Source: Actinomycetes bacterium (GTDB lineage: Bacteria > Actinomycetota > Acidimicrobiia > Acidimicrobiales > RAAP-2). From it: a DNA stretch of 8,323 nucleotides. A model generated the notes under the pieces. The model was given only the letters and a program-made list of their open reading frames with translations, did not search any database and was not told where the DNA came from. This document shows positions 1-7,558 of the stretch, piece by piece. The stretch is from NCBI GenBank assembly GCA_021805305.1, contig JAJZFO010000059.1, positions 1 through 8,323 of the forward strand, read 5' to 3'. A program made the position numbers and the translations under genes. Position 1 is the stretch's first letter; each line of letters opens with the position of its first letter.

Positions 1-3000
1 CGCCTGGCTGGTGGACGACATGTACGACCGCTTCTTGCAGGACGCCACGGCGGTCTCGCCGAGTTGGCGCGAGTTCTTCGCGGACTACCAGCGATCAGCG
101 GTGCCCACCGTCAGTACTTCGCACGCGGTCGTGGCCGCGCCGGCTCCCAAAATGGCGGACGTGAACGAAGCGGCGACCCCGTTGCGTGGCGCGGCCGCTC
201 GCATCGTGACCAACATGGAAGCGTCCTTGGCGGTGCCGACCGCGACCAGCGTGCGCACGGTGGCGGCGCGATTGCTCGAGATCAACCGCGCGTCGCTGAA
301 CGAGTCTCTCGCGCGCACGACGGGGGCGAAGGTGTCCTTCACCCACCTGATCGCCTTCGCCATCATCCGAGGCCTGCGCGCGATCCCGTCGATGAACGCC
401 ACGTTCGTCGAGGCGGTCGACGCCAAGGGGACGCCGGGCGTCATCCGTCACGAACACGTCGGACTGGGTCTGGCGGTGGACGTCGAACGACCCGACGGGA
501 CGCGTAATTTGCTGGTGCCGGTGATCCGCAACGCGGACACCATGGACTTTCGCGACTTCTTGCTGGCCTACGAGGAGCTGGTGCGTAAAGTGCACCACGC
601 GACCTTCGGGGCCGACGACTTCGTGGGGGCCACCTGCTCGCTCACGAATCCCGGCACGCTCGGCACCGTGCAATCCGTCCCGCGCTTGATGCCGGGCCAG
701 GGCGCGATCTTCGGGGTGGGGGCACTGGCGTGGCCGGCGGGTTTTGAGGCCGCCGACCCCCACGCGCTCGCCGAGCTCGGCGTGGGCAAAATCATGACCC
801 TGACGTCCACTTACGATCACCGCATCATCCAGGGGGCCGAGTCGGGCCTCTTCTTGAAGTACGTCGCGGAATGCCTGACGGGGGGCCACGGCTTCTACGA
901 CGACGTCTTTTCGTCGTTGGGTATTCCCTACGAACCCGCGCGGTGGTCCAGGGACCTGCGCCGTGGCGCGGGCGTGAACGACCACGACAGCATCCTGCAG
1001 CAAATCCGCGTGCAAGAACTCATCAACATGTATCGCGTCCGCGGTCACCTGAACGCCTACCTCGACCCGTTGCACACCGAACCACCGGCCCTGCACCCGG
1101 AGTTGGACCTCGCGAGTTACGGGCTGTCCATCTGGGACCTGCAACGTACCTTCGTCGTCGACGGCCTGGCGGGGCGTAGCGAAGCGACCCTGGAGGAGAT
1201 CTTGTCGATCCTGCGAGAGGCCTACTGTCGCACGACGGGTATCGAATACGGGCACATCATGGATCCCGCCCAGAAGCGCTGGATCCAAGAGCGTGTCGAA
1301 GGGGTGAGCAACGTGACGCCGGTCGAGGAGCAGCGCCACATCCTCAACGCCCTCAACGAGGCCGAGGTCTTCGAACGGTTCCTGCACTCGCGCTACGTGG
1401 GCCAGAAGCGCTTCGGTCTCGAGGGGGGCGAGTCGACCATCGTGGCGTTGCAGGCGATCCTCGACGCCGCCGCCGACCAGGGAGTGCGTGAGTCCGTGAT
1501 CGCGATGGCGCACCGGGGCCGCCTCAACGTGCTCGCCAACGTGGTCGGGAAGTCCTACAGCGACATTTTCTCGGAGTTCGAGGGCAACCTCGACCCCGAG
1601 AGCGTCCAGGGAAGCGGCGACGTGAAGTACCACAAGGGCGCCCGGGGCGTCTATACGACGGCCAGTGGCGCCAGCATCAACGTCTCGATGGCGTCGAACC
1701 CGTCGCACCTCGAGGCGGTGAGTCCCGTCGTCGAGGGTATCGTCCGCGCCAAGCAGGACCGAGTCGTGCGCCCGAGCGACGGTACCAATTGGGACGTGGG
1801 ACCCGACCACTTTCCGTACCTGCCCATTCTGATCCACGGTGACGCGGCCTTCGCCGGCCAGGGAGTGGTCGCCGAGACGCTGAACCTCTCGCAACTCTCG
1901 GGCTACCGGGTCGGTGGCGCCGTGCACATCGTGATCAACAATCAGGTGGGCTTCACCACCGCACCGGAGTCGGCGCGTTCGAGTTTCTACCCCACCGACA
2001 TCGCCAAGATGATTCAGGCACCGATCCTGCACGTCAACGGCGACGACCCCGAAGCGTGCGCGCGTGCCGCGCGGCTGGCTTACGACTACCGTCAAGAATT
2101 CCACCGCGACGTCGTCATCGACATCGTGTGCTATCGCCGACACGGTCACAACGAGGGTGACGACCCGAGTTACACGCAACCTCAGATGTACAAGATCATC
2201 GACCAGATGCGCTCGGTGCGCAAGGCCTACACCGAGACACTGATTCGTCGCGGTGACATGACCCTCCAGGACGCCGAACTCGCCCTCGACCAATTCAACG
2301 AGCGTCTCCAGAGCGTGCTCGACGAGGTGCGCACCGTCCCCGTCCCCGAGCTCGAACAGATCCCGGTCGCCGAGATTCCCGCCGACCTCGACGCGCCCGA
2401 GACCGGGGTCGCCCGGGACCGCCTCCTCGACATCGCGCGGGTCACGATGTCGGCCCCCGAGGGATTCACGATCCACCCCAAACTCGAGCGTCAGTTCGCC
2501 CAACGTCGGGCCGTGCTCGACGCCGGCGACGTCGACTGGGCGCTGGCCGAGGCGTTGGCCTTCGGGTCGCTGACCCTGGAGGGGACCAATGTCCGTCTCA
2601 TGGGACAGGATTCGCGACGTGGCACCTTTTCGCACCGCCACGCGGCGCTGATCGATTACGACAACGGTGAGCAGTACGTTCCGCTCGCGAACCTGAACTC
2701 GGCGGGTTTCTTCACGGTGCGCGACTCGTTCTTGAGTGAGTACGCGGCGTTGGCCTTCGAGTACGGCTATTCGGTGGAATCCAACGATTCCCTGGTGATC
2801 TGGGAGGCGCAGTTCGGTGACTTCGTCAACGGCGCCGAGATCGTCATCGACAATTTCTTGGTGGCGGCCGAGGATAAGTGGGGCCAGACCGCGGGACTGG
2901 TCATGCTCTTGCCCCACGGGTACGAGGGCCAGGGTCCCGAGCACTCCAGTGGTCGCATCGAACGGTTCCTGTCGCTGTGCGCGCGTAACAACATCCGCGT

Positions 3001-3547
3001 CGCGCAGCCGACGACGGGGGCCCAGTACTTCCACCTGTTGCGCAGCCAGGTGCGTCGCGAACACGTGACGCCCCTCATCGTCTTCACGCCCAAGTCGATG
3101 TTGCGCGCGGTACCGACGCGTTCGCCGCTCGCGTCCTTCGAACAGGGGGCCTTTCGCCGGGTGCTCGACGACCACGTGAGCGATCGTGCCGCGGTGACCC
3201 GCGTGGTCCTCGCGAGCGGCAAGGTCTCGCACGAGGCCCTGGCGCGCCGCGACGAGTTGGCTCTCTCGAACGTGGCCATCGTGCGCGTCGAGCAGATCTA
3301 TCCCTGGCCCGCCGAGGACATCGAGGCGGTGCTCGCCACCTACCCCGGCGCCCGCGAGGTGGTCTGGTTGCAGGAGGAGCCCGAAAACATGGGCCCCTGG
3401 CCCTTCGTGCACCTCCAGATGCATAAGGCCCTGCGCGACCGGTCGGTGCGCCACGTGGCCCGCGCCGAGTCGGCGAGTCCCGCCACGGGTTCGCACCTGG
3501 TGCACGACGCCGAACAGGCTGACCTCCTCACGCGGGCCCTCCAGTGA
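1..3547 (+). CDS. kgd: Fused 2-oxoglutarate dehydrogenase E1 / succinyltransferase-like E2 (Kgd/OdhA), 5'-partial
   Basis: This is the ThDP-dependent E1 of the cytoplasmic 2-oxoglutarate dehydrogenase complex (TCA cycle), fused to an E2-type acyltransferase core as in Mycobacterium Kgd and Corynebacterium OdhA. The reading frame is already open at base 2 (Ala-Trp-Leu before the GTG at 11), and family proteins have a similar WLVEEMY segment about 10 residues in. The true start is therefore upstream of the window. Counting the GTG at 11 as residue 1: an N-terminal E1 helix lies at 1-30, a short Ala/Pro linker at about 31-56, and the E2 core at 57 to about 297 with DHRIIQG (His270). E1 runs from about 315 to the end. 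It includes HRGRLNVL (His501), the ThDP/Mg segment from HGD (609-611) to NNQ (643-645), RRHGHNEGDDP (His713), and the transketolase-like and C-terminal domains. There is no lipoyl domain, so a separate lipoylated E2 must supply one. Family membership is very secure. Whether decarboxylase or full complex activity dominates cannot be read here. The stop overlaps the next gene by 4 bases. Confidence 0.97.
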   Translation, partial: AWLVDDMYDRFLQDATAVSPSWREFFADYQRSAVPTVSTSHAVVAAPAPKMADVNEAATPLRGAAARIVTNMEASLAVPTATSVRTVAARLLEINRASLNESLARTTGAKVSFTHLIAFAIIRGLRAIPSMNATFVEAVDAKGTPGVIRHEHVGLGLAVDVERPDGTRNLLVPVIRNADTMDFRDFLLAYEELVRKVHHATFGADDFVGATCSLTNPGTLGTVQSVPRLMPGQGAIFGVGALAWPAGFEAADPHALAELGVGKIMTLTSTYDHRIIQGAESGLFLKYVAECLTGGHGFYDDVFSSLGIPYEPARWSRDLRRGAGVNDHDSILQQIRVQELINMYRVRGHLNAYLDPLHTEPPALHPELDLASYGLSIWDLQRTFVVDGLAGRSEATLEEILSILREAYCRTTGIEYGHIMDPAQKRWIQERVEGVSNVTPVEEQRHILNALNEAEVFERFLHSRYVGQKRFGLEGGESTIVALQAILDAAADQGVRESVIAMAHRGRLNVLANVVGKSYSDIFSEFEGNLDPESVQGSGDVKYHKGARGVYTTASGASINVSMASNPSHLEAVSPVVEGIVRAKQDRVVRPSDGTNWDVGPDHFPYLPILIHGDAAFAGQGVVAETLNLSQLSGYRVGGAVHIVINNQVGFTTAPESARSSFYPTDIAKMIQAPILHVNGDDPEACARAARLAYDYRQEFHRDVVIDIVCYRRHGHNEGDDPSYTQPQMYKIIDQMRSVRKAYTETLIRRGDMTLQDAELALDQFNERLQSVLDEVRTVPVPELEQIPVAEIPADLDAPETGVARDRLLDIARVTMSAPEGFTIHPKLERQFAQRRAVLDAGDVDWALAEALAFGSLTLEGTNVRLMGQDSRRGTFSHRHAALIDYDNGEQYVPLANLNSAGFFTVRDSFLSEYAALAFEYGYSVESNDSLVIWEAQFGDFVNGAEIVIDNFLVAAEDKWGQTAGLVMLLPHGYEGQGPEHSSGRIERFLSLCARNNIRVAQPTTGAQYFHLLRSQVRREHVTPLIVFTPKSMLRAVPTRSPLASFEQGAFRRVLDDHVSDRAAVTRVVLASGKVSHEALARRDELALSNVAIVRVEQIYPWPAEDIEAVLATYPGAREVVWLQEEPENMGPWPFVHLQMHKALRDRSVRHVARAESASPATGSHLVHDAEQADLLTRALQ

Positions 3548-4677
3548 AGCGCCCCCTGGTCCGGGTGGTCGTCGACGGTTCGAACCTCGCGACCGAGGGC
3601 CGCACCATTCCCAGTCTCGTGCAACTCGACGACGCGGTACGCGCGTTCCTCGAGGAGTACGACCACGCGGACGTCATCGTGGTCGTGGACGCGAGTTTCG
3701 AACACCGCGTCGCGGCGTCGGAGCGCGCCCGCTTCAAGGAGGCGGAGATCGCCGGGGAGATCGTGACGCCGCCGGCGGGCGCGGTGGGCCGCGGTGACGC
3801 CTTCATCTTGAAGATCGCCCAGCGGATCGGTGCCGTCGTCCTCTCGAACGACTCGTTCCAGGAGTTTCACGAGCAGTACCCCTGGCTCTTCGATACGGGT
3901 CGTCTGATCGGGGGCAAGCCCGTTAAGGGAGTCGGGTGGGTGTTCACCGAACGACTCCCGGTGCGCGGCGTCAAGTCAGTGCGTGCCACGCGCGCGGTCA
4001 AGAAACTAGCGGTCGAGTTGCCCGAGGGCGTCGTGCCCGCCATCGGTGACACCTTGACCCCGGTGAAGGCGCCGCGAGCGTCCAAGCGTGCGGTGGTCAA
4101 GGCCGAGCCGGTGGTCAAGGCCGCCCCGGTGGTGAAGGCCGAGCCGGCGGTGAAGGTGGCCGGCGCCCGTGCGGCGAAGAAGGCCGCCCCGGGTGAGACG
4201 AAAGAATCGCGCCTGCCTAAGGAGCCCAAGGGTTCCACGGCGTCGGCCGACGGGGTGGCGCCGAGCGGCGAGCCCCCGAAGGCACCACGAGCCACGAAGA
4301 AGGCGACGACGACCAAGAAAGCGCCGACCAAGAGGGCGGTGGCGCCCGTGGTCGAGGCGACGACGGGCGCCCCGGCGGTGGCCCTACGTCGCGGACGACA
4401 GCCGGTGAACCCCGAAGACGGGTTCGCGGCGTTCGTCAAGCAGTACAAGGTCGGTGCGACGCTGTCGGGCGAAGTCGTCGCGTTCACCTCCCACGGCGCG
4501 GTCATCAAAGTCAGCGTGAAGAGCGATTCGCCGATCGAGTGCTACGCCCCTACCACTTCACTCGGGGACCCCGCCCCCGCGCGAGCGCGCGACGTCTTGA
4601 AGCGGGGCGACCAACGGTCGTTTCGACTCGTCACCGTCGACAGCGAGCGGCGCATCGCGGAGTTGGCCCTCCCGTGA
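3544..4677 (+). CDS. Zc3h12a/NYN-like (PIN-fold) ribonuclease domain with low-complexity linker and S1-like domain
   Basis: This is probably a cytoplasmic endoribonuclease or RNA-processing factor; no named gene is recognised. Residues 1 to about 140 resemble the RNase_Zc3h12a (MCPIP1/Regnase) branch of PIN-like nucleases. The visible matches are VVVDGSNLA (Asp11, Asn14), an acidic strand end at Asp49, GRGDAFI (Asp85) and VLSNDSFQEF (Asp103). They align in order with the metal-binding Asp motifs of that family, although the usual paired Asp-Asp is Gly-Asp here. Residues about 143-290 are a basic Lys/Ala/Pro/Thr-rich linker, probably disordered, with a hexapeptide repeat. Residues about 292-377 look like an S1/OB-type RNA-binding domain: YKVGATLSGEVVAF, then GAVIKV, and an ending like the last S1 strand. 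The GTG start at 3544 sits inside the kgd stop overlap, and no other good start or clear Shine-Dalgarno is visible, so translation is probably coupled. The nuclease call is fairly strong; the S1 call is moderate. RNA substrate and role are unknown. Confidence 0.85.
   Translation: MKRPLVRVVVDGSNLATEGRTIPSLVQLDDAVRAFLEEYDHADVIVVVDASFEHRVAASERARFKEAEIAGEIVTPPAGAVGRGDAFILKIAQRIGAVVLSNDSFQEFHEQYPWLFDTGRLIGGKPVKGVGWVFTERLPVRGVKSVRATRAVKKLAVELPEGVVPAIGDTLTPVKAPRASKRAVVKAEPVVKAAPVVKAEPAVKVAGARAAKKAAPGETKESRLPKEPKGSTASADGVAPSGEPPKAPRATKKATTTKKAPTKRAVAPVVEATTGAPAVALRRGRQPVNPEDGFAAFVKQYKVGATLSGEVVAFTSHGAVIKVSVKSDSPIECYAPTTSLGDPAPARARDVLKRGDQRSFRLVTVDSERRIAELALP
4093..4164 (+). repeat. 18-bp in-frame tandem repeat in the nuclease linker
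   Basis: Four consecutive 18-base units begin at 4093, 4111, 4129 and 4147 and encode VVKAEP, VVKAAP, VVKAEP and AVKVAG. The first three differ at only a few bases and the fourth has decayed. They lie within the Lys/Ala/Pro-rich linker of the ribonuclease gene and keep its frame, so copy-number change would alter linker length without disrupting the gene. Confidence 0.85.
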
Positions 4678-5108
4678 GTGAACTGTCACTGCGACCAGAA
4701 GACTGGATCCCGCACCGCCCCCCGTTCTTGTTCATTGACACCCTGGTGAGCATCGAACCGGGCGTGCGCGCGAGCGCACAGTGGACCCTGAGCGGTGAGG
4801 AGTGGTTCTTCCCGGGGCACTTCCCGGGGCGACCGACGACGCCGGGCGTGGTGATGCTGGAGGCCATCGCGCAGGTCGGTGCGGTCGCGGTGCTGAGTGA
4901 CGCGCGTTTCGCGGGCCGTCTGCCCCTATTCGGTGGCGTCGAGAACGCACGTTTTCGCCGCCAAGTGGTGCCGGGTGACACCCTGTTGCTGGAGTGCGAG
5001 ATGACGCGTCTGTCGGCGCGCGGGGGTAAGGGCCACGGTCGCGCGAGCGTCGACGGACAGGTGGCGGTGCACGCGGACCTGTTGTTCGTCCTCGCCGACG
5101 CGCCGTGA
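4674..5108 (+). CDS. fabZ: 3-hydroxyacyl-ACP dehydratase, FabZ/FabA hotdog family
   Basis: This predicted cytoplasmic hotdog-fold enzyme would dehydrate 3-hydroxyacyl-ACP to trans-2-enoyl-ACP in type II fatty-acid synthesis. Starting from the GTG at 4674 it has 144 residues, the normal FabZ length. The N-terminal IPHRPPFLFID segment (from residue 12) matches the FabZ motif of the type IPHRYPFLLVD. The active-site block HFPGRPTTPGVVMLEAIAQ places the catalytic His at 49 and the Glu at 63, the same spacing as known FabZ enzymes. The following GVENARFRRQVVPGD segment is also characteristic. The open frame extends upstream to 4539, but that part lies inside the preceding gene and has no homology, so the GTG in the 4-base overlap is the better start. 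A GGAG at 4659-4662 is a weak, rather distant ribosome-binding candidate. The family is secure. Use in FAS II rather than a specialised acyl pathway is inferred, because no other fab gene lies in the window. Confidence 0.93.
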   Translation: MSELSLRPEDWIPHRPPFLFIDTLVSIEPGVRASAQWTLSGEEWFFPGHFPGRPTTPGVVMLEAIAQVGAVAVLSDARFAGRLPLFGGVENARFRRQVVPGDTLLLECEMTRLSARGGKGHGRASVDGQVAVHADLLFVLADAP

Positions 5109-5863
5109 AGGTCGCCACCTGGAACGTCAATTCGATGACGGCGAGGTGGCCCCGGGTACGCGAATGGATCGAGCGACACGAACCCGACGTGTTGCTGGTC
5201 CAAGAGACGAAGCAGACCGACGAACAGTTCCCCTTCGACGCCCTGAGCGAGGTGGGATACGACGCCGCGCACTACGGGAACGGACGTTGGAACGGCGTGG
5301 CCGTCATCTCGCGCGTGGGCCTCGACGACGTCCAGCGAGGGCTCGAGGGCGATGACGAGGCGCGTTTCATCAGCGCCTCCTGTGGGGGCGCGAGGGTGTA
5401 TTCGTGCTACGTCCCCAATGGCCGCGCACTCGACGATCCGCACTACGCCTACAAGCTGCGGTGGCTCTCTTCGTTGCGCGACGTGCTCGCGGGTCGCGCC
5501 CCCGACCAGGCGGTGATCGTGGGCGGTGACTTCAACGTCACCCGGAGCGACCTTGACGTCTACGATCCGCGGGTCTTCGAGGGGGCGACCCACGTGTCCG
5601 CGCGCGAACGCGCGGCGCTCGCGGCGATCTTGGACACCGGGCTGGTGGACCTGGGTCGCAGTTTTCACCCCGACGAACCGTCGTATACGTGGTGGGACTA
5701 CCGCAACGGCTCCTTTCGTCGCGGGTGGGGTCTCCGTATCGACTACCTGTTCTGCGACCCCGCCACCGCCGCGAGCGCCACCGCCGCGTACGTGGACCGT
5801 GACGCGCGCAAGGGGATCAAGCCGTCGGACCACGCCCCGGTGGTGGCGGAACTCAACTCGTAG
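5105..5863 (+). CDS. xthA: Exodeoxyribonuclease III (AP endonuclease, EEP family)
   Basis: This predicted Mg-dependent enzyme of base-excision repair cleaves 5' to abasic sites and removes 3'-blocking groups or nucleotides from duplex DNA. It is 252 residues, slightly shorter than E. coli ExoIII but full length for the family. All the endonuclease/exonuclease/phosphatase motifs are visible in order: WNVNS (Asn7), QETK (Glu34), YVPNG (Tyr102), GGDFNV (Asp142, Asn144), RIDYLF (Asp213) and SDHAPV (Asp242, His243). Asn7 and Glu34 fall at the same positions as in E. coli. The GTG start at 5105 overlaps the dehydratase stop by 4 bases and gives the typical VKVATWNVNS N-terminus; no strong Shine-Dalgarno precedes it, which suggests coupling. 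The TAG stop at 5861-5863 lies past the end of the convergent helicase gene. No catalytic residue is missing. Confidence 0.96.
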   Translation: MKVATWNVNSMTARWPRVREWIERHEPDVLLVQETKQTDEQFPFDALSEVGYDAAHYGNGRWNGVAVISRVGLDDVQRGLEGDDEARFISASCGGARVYSCYVPNGRALDDPHYAYKLRWLSSLRDVLAGRAPDQAVIVGGDFNVTRSDLDVYDPRVFEGATHVSARERAALAAILDTGLVDLGRSFHPDEPSYTWWDYRNGSFRRGWGLRIDYLFCDPATAASATAAYVDRDARKGIKPSDHAPVVAELNS

Positions 5864-7487
5864 TGCGCGAACGCCCGAGGACCGTGGGGGCGTCGACGTC
5901 GGTGTCGAGGGGGGCCGCCGCCTCGAGCTCGCGGCGAATGGCCGCGAGGCGCTGGCGGCGCCGCTCGCCGGTGACGGGCTCGTCGCGCCGGGCGATCTCC
6001 TCGAGCACGCCGTCGATGGCCGCGAGAAATCGAGAGGGGGAGCGATCGGGAAAACGGGGGTCGTTGCGACCTTTGCTCCAGGTGATCAAGAGAGTCGATT
6101 CGGCGCGACTCAGGGCGACGTACGCGAGACGCTGTTCCTCGGCCAGTTCTTCGGGCGTGGTGGCGTTGTAGTGCGGGAGTTGACCCTCGGCCCAACCGAC
6201 CGCGACCACGTGCGCGAACTCGAGACCCTTGGCGCGGTGGATCGTTGAGAGTGCGACGGCGTCGCTGGCGTCGGGCTCGACGCGCCGCGACGCCACCTCC
6301 GGGGAGCTGAGGTCCGAGGCGGGGGAGTGTTCGAGTCCACGCCGTTCCCAGGGGATGCCCGCCGTCTCGAGGGCGCTCTCGATGACGTCGAGTTGCGCGT
6401 TGGTGCGCGCGAGCACCGCCATCGAGCGCCACGGACTACCGGGCTGGTGATGCACGGACAACCACGTGGCGACGTGCTGCGCTTCCTCGAGGTCGGTGCC
6501 GTAGGCGCGTACGAGGGGCACCTCGCCATCGTCGTGGGCGGGCACGATGCCCCGGGCCCCGGGTTCGAGCAGCGTGTTGGCGACGGCGATGATGTGCGCG
6601 GTGGAGCGGTGATTGCGGGTGAGGTCCAAGACGACCGTGTCGGGCCAGGTGCGCACGATGTCCTCCAGCAGGCGCGGATTGGCGCCGTTGAAGCCGTAGA
6701 TCGATTGATTGGGGTCGCCCACGCAGAACAAATCGGGATCGTCGCCGGCCATCTGGGCCAGGAGCATGAACTGCAGCGGATTGATGTCCTGGGCTTCGTC
6801 GACGAAGATCGCGCGCGTGCGGTGCCGGAACGCGGCGCGCACGTCGGGCTCGTCGCGCAGCAGGGCGATCGCCTCGGCGAGGAGCAGGTCGAAGTCGAGG
6901 ACGCCGCGACTGCGGCACAGGCCGACGTAACGGTCGAGCACGTCGGCGAAGGTGGCCGGGGGCATCGGGGTGGCGCGCCGCGACTTCTTCGCGGCGCGGG
7001 CGTAGGTGGCGCCGTGGAAACCCTGACTGAGCGCCCAGCCGATCTCCTGCTCCAGGCGCGGTAACTGCCAGTCGTCGAGCTTGACCTCGCCCTCCTCGCG
7101 CAACTGGTGGGCCAGGAGGGTGACGATGCGCCGACGGCTCGCCTCGATGGTGAGGGGCTTGAGGTGGTGATCCTGGCGGTACTCGTTGACGAGGGTCATC
7201 GCCGCCCGGTGAAAGGTGCCGGCGCGCACGTCGCGGATGCCCGCACGGTAGAGGCGCCGGCGCAACTCCTCGCCCGCCTTGCGGGTGAACGTCATCGCGA
7301 GTACCTGGTCCGCACCCACGTCGTCGAGGGCGATGCGTCGCTGAATGCGCAAGGTGAGCACGTGGGTCTTACCGGATCCGGCGGTCGCGCGTACGAGTAG
7401 GCGCCGCGCGTCCGAGGTGACGGCCTCGCGTTGTTCGGGGGTGAGCCCCACTAACAGGTCCGCGGAGAAACCGATGTCGTCGCTCAT
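5853..7487 (-). CDS. Compact UvrD/PcrA-like SF1 DNA helicase lacking most of subdomain 2B
   Basis: This predicted ATP-dependent 3'-5' DNA translocase/helicase of the UvrD/Rep family is closest by eye to mycobacterial UvrD2. Motifs in its 544 residues: Q motif LTPEQREAV (Gln19), Walker A ATAGSGKT (Lys40), Ia AMTFTRKAGEEL (64-75), Walker B VDEAQD (229-234), III VGDPNQSIYGFNGA (256-269), IV LTRNHRST (289-296), V STIHRAKGLEF (414-424) and VI EEQRLAYVALSRAE (450-463). Only about 28 residues separate the IPWERRG segment (378-384) from motif V, where UvrD and PcrA carry a large 2B insertion. After motif VI a SPSRFL segment like that of UvrD2 is followed by a short basic tail, with no Cys4 cluster or HRDC domain. 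The ATG at 7487 is preferred: GGGGG lies just upstream and homology begins there. The longer frame, up to 7874, runs antisense to the hydrolase. The 3' end overlaps xthA by 11 bases. Its biological role (repair or conflict resolution) is inferred. Confidence 0.93.
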   Translation of the reverse strand: MSDDIGFSADLLVGLTPEQREAVTSDARRLLVRATAGSGKTHVLTLRIQRRIALDDVGADQVLAMTFTRKAGEELRRRLYRAGIRDVRAGTFHRAAMTLVNEYRQDHHLKPLTIEASRRRIVTLLAHQLREEGEVKLDDWQLPRLEQEIGWALSQGFHGATYARAAKKSRRATPMPPATFADVLDRYVGLCRSRGVLDFDLLLAEAIALLRDEPDVRAAFRHRTRAIFVDEAQDINPLQFMLLAQMAGDDPDLFCVGDPNQSIYGFNGANPRLLEDIVRTWPDTVVLDLTRNHRSTAHIIAVANTLLEPGARGIVPAHDDGEVPLVRAYGTDLEEAQHVATWLSVHHQPGSPWRSMAVLARTNAQLDVIESALETAGIPWERRGLEHSPASDLSSPEVASRRVEPDASDAVALSTIHRAKGLEFAHVVAVGWAEGQLPHYNATTPEELAEEQRLAYVALSRAESTLLITWSKGRNDPRFPDRSPSRFLAAIDGVLEEIARRDEPVTGERRRQRLAAIRRELEAAAPLDTDVDAPTVLGRSRTTS

Positions 7488-7508
7488 GGTGCCCCCGACG
7501 CTACCGTC

Positions 7509-7523
7509 CCCGCGTGACGCGGG
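7509..7523. repeat. Perfect short inverted repeat, 6-bp arms
   Basis: CCCGCG-TGA-CGCGGG has perfect 6-base arms and a 3-base centre. It lies 22 bases upstream of the helicase start codon, next to the possible helicase -10. It could be an operator half-site pair or simply chance in GC-rich DNA; a 3-base loop is short for a stable RNA hairpin. Confidence 0.45.
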
Positions 7524-7558
7524 TCGTCGGCGGCTCGGGCCCCGACCCCGACGAGCGA

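Noticed and set aside
11..13. GTG at 11 as the true start of kgd
   Set aside because: The frame is open to base 2, and Ala-Trp-Leu before it matches the conserved N-terminal segment of the family, so this Val is internal.
95..3505. A 1136-codon open reading frame antisense to almost all of kgd
   Set aside because: It is in exact codon register with kgd, so it stays open simply because kgd lacks TTA, CTA and TCA codons, which high-GC actinobacteria avoid. The translation is low-complexity, rich in His, Arg, Val and Asp, with no recognisable domain.
3867..4508. 213-codon minus-strand frame with hydrophobic stretches, opposite the nuclease gene
   Set aside because: The Ala/Gly/Thr/Val-rich translation is the complement of the Lys/Ala/Pro linker codons. 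No start context, homology or operon support was seen.
4539..4673. Upstream extension of the FabZ frame
   Set aside because: It overlaps the S1-like domain of the preceding gene in another frame, and its Arg-rich translation has no FabZ homology. The GTG at 4674 gives a standard-length enzyme.
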